Made by a program: the position numbers and the translations under genes. The notes under the pieces were generated by a model. The model was not told the DNA's origin and ran no database searches. It worked only from the letters and a program-made list of their open reading frames with translations. Source: Actinomycetota bacterium (GTDB lineage Bacteria > Actinomycetota > Actinomycetes > UBA12327). Taken from it: a DNA stretch of 8,080 nt. This document shows positions 5,542 through 8,080 of the stretch, piece by piece (positions within the stretch are counted from its first letter, which is position 1; every line of letters starts with the position of its first letter). The stretch is from NCBI GenBank assembly GCA_003529305.1, contig DPWC01000022.1:1-8080 (forward strand), read 5' to 3'.

Positions 5542-6331
5542 GTCCGAGAATCACCCGACGCAGAAAGTCCGGAGCCACCAAAGTGCAGTAGTGAGCGCCT
5601 TCGAAGTACGGGGCAACGGATGCATTGCCCGAGGTGGTAGCAACAAGAGCTCGCGAGGGGATGTGGGCGATCCCGCCACTGACGGTGACCGCCGCCACGG
5701 GTGGCGTCCAGCTTGGGCCGACGCCAACCACGGTGTCGGTGTCGGTGACGATGGTGGAGTTGTCGGGGTTGTAGGCGGCCGATGCCTTTTGGCCAGAGCT
5801 CAGCGATCCCCACACATTCGTCAAGGTGGTCTGATTAATTTGCTGACAGGTCCCATCGGTATTGGGGCTGGTACTCAGGCCATTGCCCGCGCTGCCGAAT
5901 CCCCAGGAGGGCTCAACGACGAAGCGCCCTGTTCCGTAGCCGGCTCCGCTCGGCCAGGCGCCCTTGTTCAGGCTCTCGCCGGTACGCATCTTGCAACGAA
6001 TGAGTTTTTGCGCCGTGCTGGAGCCATCCTCGTACTGCACATAGGAGGTAGTCAGAATCTTCTTCGCACTCGTGGACACCGCAGACTTGGAGAAGACGAA
6101 GTCGCTTTCGTCGCGGTAGGCGGTATTGGCTATCTGGAACTGCCCGCCGTTTTCCACCAACTTGGCTGTATCAATGTTGGCGATGGTGATCTGCGCTTCT
6201 GCGCAGAAGCGCAGGAACCCGGTCGGGGTCGTGGTGCTCGAGGGCAGCGGCGCCGCGCCGGCCAGCAAAGGCATGGCCATAAGACCAATCGCCCCGAGCG
6301 CGATCAGCATGGAACGACGACGAAGCGCCAC
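5525..6331 (-). CDS. Secreted four-cysteine protein, function unknown
   Basis: A 268-residue secreted protein. Residues 1-27 are a signal peptide (MALRRRS, hydrophobic MLIALGAIGLMAMPLL, cleavage near AGA). The mature part has four cysteines (43, 113, 162, 249), an even number that fits two disulfides. Visible segments are RFCAEAQITIANID (41-54), ESDFVFSKSAVST (75-87), KLIRCKMRTGESL (109-121), GTCQQINQ (160-167), and YFEGAHYCTLVAPDFLRR (242-259). I recall similar exported actinobacterial proteins with a DF.FSK / CK.. / HYC layout and no assigned function, but could not search. There is no anchor. The start is GTG 6331-6329, with a strong GAGGGGAAAGG Shine-Dalgarno run 5 bases upstream. It is coupled to the WxL-like gene and is presumably a co-secreted partner. 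Codons for residues 40-47 form a perfect 24-bp palindrome. Confidence 0.7.
   Translation of the reverse strand: MALRRRSMLIALGAIGLMAMPLLAGAAPLPSSTTTPTGFLRFCAEAQITIANIDTAKLVENGGQFQIANTAYRDESDFVFSKSAVSTSAKKILTTSYVQYEDGSSTAQKLIRCKMRTGESLNKGAWPSGAGYGTGRFVVEPSWGFGSAGNGLSTSPNTDGTCQQINQTTLTNVWGSLSSGQKASAAYNPDNSTIVTDTDTVVGVGPSWTPPVAAVTVSGGIAHIPSRALVATTSGNASVAPYFEGAHYCTLVAPDFLRRVILGQVAPS
6191..6214. repeat. Perfect 24-bp palindrome inside a coding region
   Basis: CTGCGCTTCTGC (6191-6202) is followed directly by its exact reverse complement (6203-6214), with no spacer; the match stops at both outer ends. It encodes L-R-F-C-A-E-A-Q of the four-Cys secreted protein, just after the signal peptide. It can fold as a hairpin in RNA or a cruciform in DNA. 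The sequence is certain; any function is not. Confidence 0.9.
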
Positions 6332-6336
6332 GGATG

Positions 6337-6347
6337 CCTTTCCCCTC
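6337..6347 (-). promoter_or_regulatory. Strong Shine-Dalgarno for the four-Cys protein gene
   Basis: The leftward strand reads GAGGGGAAAGG ending 5 bases before the GTG at 6331. It is the best ribosome-binding site in the window and fixes the GTG start, in contrast to the leaderless-looking starts nearby. Confidence 0.6.
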
Positions 6348-6411
6348 AGTCCGGATCCCGTGCCTAGAGTCCGATTGTCCCTGTGGGGCGACGGCAGGGG
6401 AACCGGTTTGG

Positions 6412-6446
6412 GTCACATTCCGGCAACGGCGGGCAGGCGTCACAAT
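6412..6446. repeat. Direct repeat GTCACA in the divergent intergenic region
   Basis: GTCACATT (6412-6419) and GTCACAAT (6439-6446) are near-identical 8-mers 27 bases apart in the 121-base gap between the divergent four-Cys and Sua5 genes. On the other strand each reads A(A/T)TGTGAC, which contains the TGTGA half-site known from CRP/FNR-family operators, although here the copies are direct rather than inverted. The right copy overlaps the proposed -10 of Sua5. Confidence 0.3.
6441..6446 (+). promoter_or_regulatory. -10-like element of a possible leaderless promoter (CACAAT)
   Basis: CACAAT is followed by exactly 6 bases and then ATG 6453 of the Sua5 gene, with no Shine-Dalgarno sequence. It matches the -10 consensus less well than the other two cases in the window. 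Confidence 0.3.
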
Positions 6447-6452
6447 GGCACG

Positions 6453-7466
6453 ATGGCGACAACTCCAGTGATGGAAGCCGATCCGGCGGGGATCTCGCAC
6501 GCAGTGGCCGCGTTGAGGGACGGCCACCTCGTCGTCTTGCCCACCGAGACGGTGTACGGCCTCGGCGCTGACGCCACTAACGACTCTGCTGTCGCGCGCA
6601 TCTTTGCGGTCAAGGGCCGTCCGACCGACCACCCATTGATTGTCCATGTAGCCGGGGTCCACGACCTCGACACCTGGGCGGTCAATGTTCAGTCATATGT
6701 CGAGAAGTTGGCGCACCGATTTTGGCCGGGGCCGTTGACCCTGGTGGTGCAGCGTCGCACTGCTATCGGCTCTGTAGCGGCCGGGGGAGCGCCCACCATC
6801 GCCCTACGGTGTCCTGAACATCCTGTGGCCCGAGCAGTGATCGACGCATTGGGTTGTGGTGTCGCTGCGCCTTCAGCCAATCTCTTTGGTCGGGTGAGCC
6901 CCACTTCTGCAGAGCATGTTCTGAGTGAGCTAGGTGACGCACTAAGCGAGGGCGATCTGATTCTCGATGGTGGCGAGTGCGCCATCGGGGTGGAGTCGAC
7001 CATTGTGGATTGCACGGGCGACATACCGGTGGTCGTTCGACCCGGTGGAGTCACTGAAGCGCAGATCGCGGAGGTCGTCGGTTCGGTCGCTCGACCCATT
7101 AATGACCTTGATCTTGCCGTGCGGGCACCAGGGACGCTGGCTGCGCATTATGCGCCGGCGGCGCGCGTGTTATTGGCCGAACCATTGGAAGCCGACGCTG
7201 TCATCGCCGCCGCGCCCCCCGGAGATGTTGGCTTGCTCTGCTTGGTGTCTTTCGTCCCGACGGCGGACCGGTTAGTCCATCGTCTCGTGGCACCGAGCAC
7301 TGTGGAGGAATACGCCCAGGACCTTTATGCCGCGCTGCGTAGGGCCGATGATCTCCAACTCGCCGCTGTGGTGGCGGTGTTGCCTCCGGCTGAGGGTATT
7401 GGGGTGGCCGTGCGGGACCGGCTTTCTCGTGCGGCAGTGGGTACAGCGAGCCCGAATGTCGGTTAG
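6453..7466 (+). CDS. sua5: Threonylcarbamoyl-AMP synthase, Sua5 long form
   Basis: This enzyme makes threonylcarbamoyl-AMP from threonine, bicarbonate and ATP, the first step of t6A37 modification of ANN-decoding tRNAs, in the cytoplasm. The 337-residue product has the YrdC domain at ~10-205: PTETVYGLGADA (30-41), FAVKGRPTDHPL (51-62), WPGPLTLVV (91-99), AAPSANLFGRVSPTSAEHV (138-156) and GVESTIVD (179-186). The Sua5 linker APGTLAAHYAP (225-235) and a C-terminal Sua5 domain follow, with YAQDLYAALRRADD (287-300) and GIGVAVRDRLSRAA (315-328), so it is the two-domain type rather than short TsaC. The frame is open upstream, but residues before ATG 6453 lie in the intergenic region and overlap the divergent gene. 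ATG 6453 places the first helix correctly; ATG 6471 is a possible alternative. It ends 9 bases before the ABC ATPase gene. Confidence 0.93.
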   Translation: MATTPVMEADPAGISHAVAALRDGHLVVLPTETVYGLGADATNDSAVARIFAVKGRPTDHPLIVHVAGVHDLDTWAVNVQSYVEKLAHRFWPGPLTLVVQRRTAIGSVAAGGAPTIALRCPEHPVARAVIDALGCGVAAPSANLFGRVSPTSAEHVLSELGDALSEGDLILDGGECAIGVESTIVDCTGDIPVVVRPGGVTEAQIAEVVGSVARPINDLDLAVRAPGTLAAHYAPAARVLLAEPLEADAVIAAAPPGDVGLLCLVSFVPTADRLVHRLVAPSTVEEYAQDLYAALRRADDLQLAAVVAVLPPAEGIGVAVRDRLSRAAVGTASPNVG

Positions 7467-7469
7467 CGT
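7464..7469 (+). promoter_or_regulatory. -10 element of a likely leaderless promoter (TAGCGT)
   Basis: TAGCGT begins with the TAG stop codon of Sua5 and is followed by exactly 6 bases before ATG 7476 of the ABC ATPase gene, which has no Shine-Dalgarno sequence. No clear -35 is seen. The ATPase could be read both from this site and by read-through from Sua5. Confidence 0.4.
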
Positions 7470-7475
7470 GGCTCA

Positions 7476-8080
7476 ATGACTGGGCCGCAGACTCCGGCGA
7501 TGCCGGCAGTGCGACTCACGGGAGTGATCAAGCGGTACGGCGATGTCGTGGCCGTCGCAGGTGTTGATCTAGCAGTGCAGGCCGGGGAGTTCTTGACCTT
7601 GCTCGGTCCATCGGGGTCGGGAAAGACCACCATCTTGCGCATGATTGCCGGGTTTGAACTTCCGACTTCGGGAACTGTGGAACTCGATGGCGTGGATGTC
7701 ACGAATGCCGCGCCATTCGAGCGGGATGTCAATACGGTTTTTCAGGACTACGCCCTCTTTCCGCACATGAGTGTTCTAGAGAATGTCGAATACGGTTTGC
7801 GGGTCCGCAAAGTCCCCAAGGTGCAACGGCGCGAGCGCGCAGAACAGGCCTTGGCCGATGTGGCGTTAGCGAGTTTTGGCTCCCGCCGACCCGCGCAGAT
7901 GTCCGGGGGTCAGCGCCAGAGAGTGGCGTTGGCGCGAGCTCTGGTGAATCGCCCACATGTGCTCCTCCTCGATGAGCCCCTTGGCGCCCTTGATCTGAAG
8001 CTGCGTGAACAGATGCAAGTAGAACTCAAGGAGATTCAGCGAGAAGTCGGCATCACCTTCATCTTCGTCACCCACGACCA
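7476..8080 (+). CDS. PotA-type ABC transporter ATP-binding protein, 3' end missing
   Basis: The first 201 residues of an importer ATPase are present and the gene runs off the right edge. Walker A is GPSGSGKT (44-51), the Q-loop is VFQDYALFPHM (88-98), the signature is MSGGQRQR (142-149), Walker B is VLLLDEP (162-168), the D-loop is LGALD (169-173), and the switch His200 is in FVTHD. RDVNTVFQDYALFPHMSV and LKLREQMQVELKEIQ place it in the PotA/CysA/MalK-like group, closest by eye to spermidine/putrescine PotA, which also has VNTVFQ. The family normally has a further C-terminal TOBE domain of about 100 or more residues, outside the window. The permeases and binding protein, expected downstream, would be needed to settle the substrate. 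The start at ATG 7476 precedes an N-terminal extension of ~10 residues; ATG at residue 9 is an alternative. Confidence 0.92.
   Translation, partial: MTGPQTPAMPAVRLTGVIKRYGDVVAVAGVDLAVQAGEFLTLLGPSGSGKTTILRMIAGFELPTSGTVELDGVDVTNAAPFERDVNTVFQDYALFPHMSVLENVEYGLRVRKVPKVQRRERAEQALADVALASFGSRRPAQMSGGQRQRVALARALVNRPHVLLLDEPLGALDLKLREQMQVELKEIQREVGITFIFVTHD

Noticed and set aside
5526..5813. 96-codon N-terminal extension of the WxL-like protein
   Set aside because: The extension is His/Arg-rich shadow sequence overlapping the upstream gene. It would bury the signal peptide that starts properly at ATG 5525.
5591..6367. Rightward open frame of 258 codons opposite the four-Cys gene
   Set aside because: The composition is Gly/Arg-rich without a family pattern. 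The opposite strand has a signal peptide, a strong Shine-Dalgarno sequence and a coupled downstream gene.
6126..6452. 109-codon N-terminal extension of Sua5
   Set aside because: It lies opposite the four-Cys gene and in the intergenic gap and has no Sua5 similarity. The YrdC domain begins just after ATG 6453.
1..8080. Mobile element, CRISPR array, tRNA or defence system
   Set aside because: No transposase, integrase, regularly spaced repeats, terminal inverted repeats, tRNA-like folds or known defence domains were seen.

Overview
The window looks like chromosomal DNA from a high-GC actinobacterium. The supports are GC-rich codon use, secreted proteins with Ala-rich signal peptides, a neocarzinostatin-like domain, a long-form Sua5, and several genes that appear to have leaderless promoters. 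The species cannot be named from the sequence. No tRNA, rRNA, CRISPR array, insertion sequence or integrase is visible.

Layout. Positions 1-286 hold the 5' end of a leftward membrane-protein gene. Positions 287-670 are a divergent intergenic region with a candidate promoter and inverted repeats. Two translationally coupled rightward genes follow at 671-3108. The first is a DUF916/WxL-interacting-like protein with one C-terminal membrane anchor. The second is a neocarzinostatin-like surface protein with a membrane anchor and a long Pro/Ala-rich cytoplasmic tail. Converging on them from the right is a leftward block. It contains a secreted four-cysteine protein (6331-5525), a secreted WxL-like protein (5525-4200), a small dimeric alpha/beta-barrel (ABM-like) protein (4160-3831) and an alpha/beta-hydrolase (3834-3139). 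At the right end are two rightward housekeeping-type genes: threonylcarbamoyl-AMP synthase (Sua5, 6453-7466) and the start of a PotA-type ABC transporter ATPase (7476 to the window end).

How the genes may work together. The most interesting reading is that 671-3108 and 5525-4200 (perhaps with 6331-5525) form an actinobacterial version of the WxL surface system known from Firmicutes. In that system a DUF916-family protein sits in the cell wall or membrane and holds secreted WxL-domain proteins. Here both membrane-anchored parts are on one strand and both freely secreted parts are on the other. Each pair is joined by a TGATG stop/start overlap. The hydrolase and ABM-like genes, joined by an ATGA overlap, lie between the pairs and look like a separate small-molecule module. 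The link between the two surface pairs rests on domain resemblance and proximity, not on homology searches.
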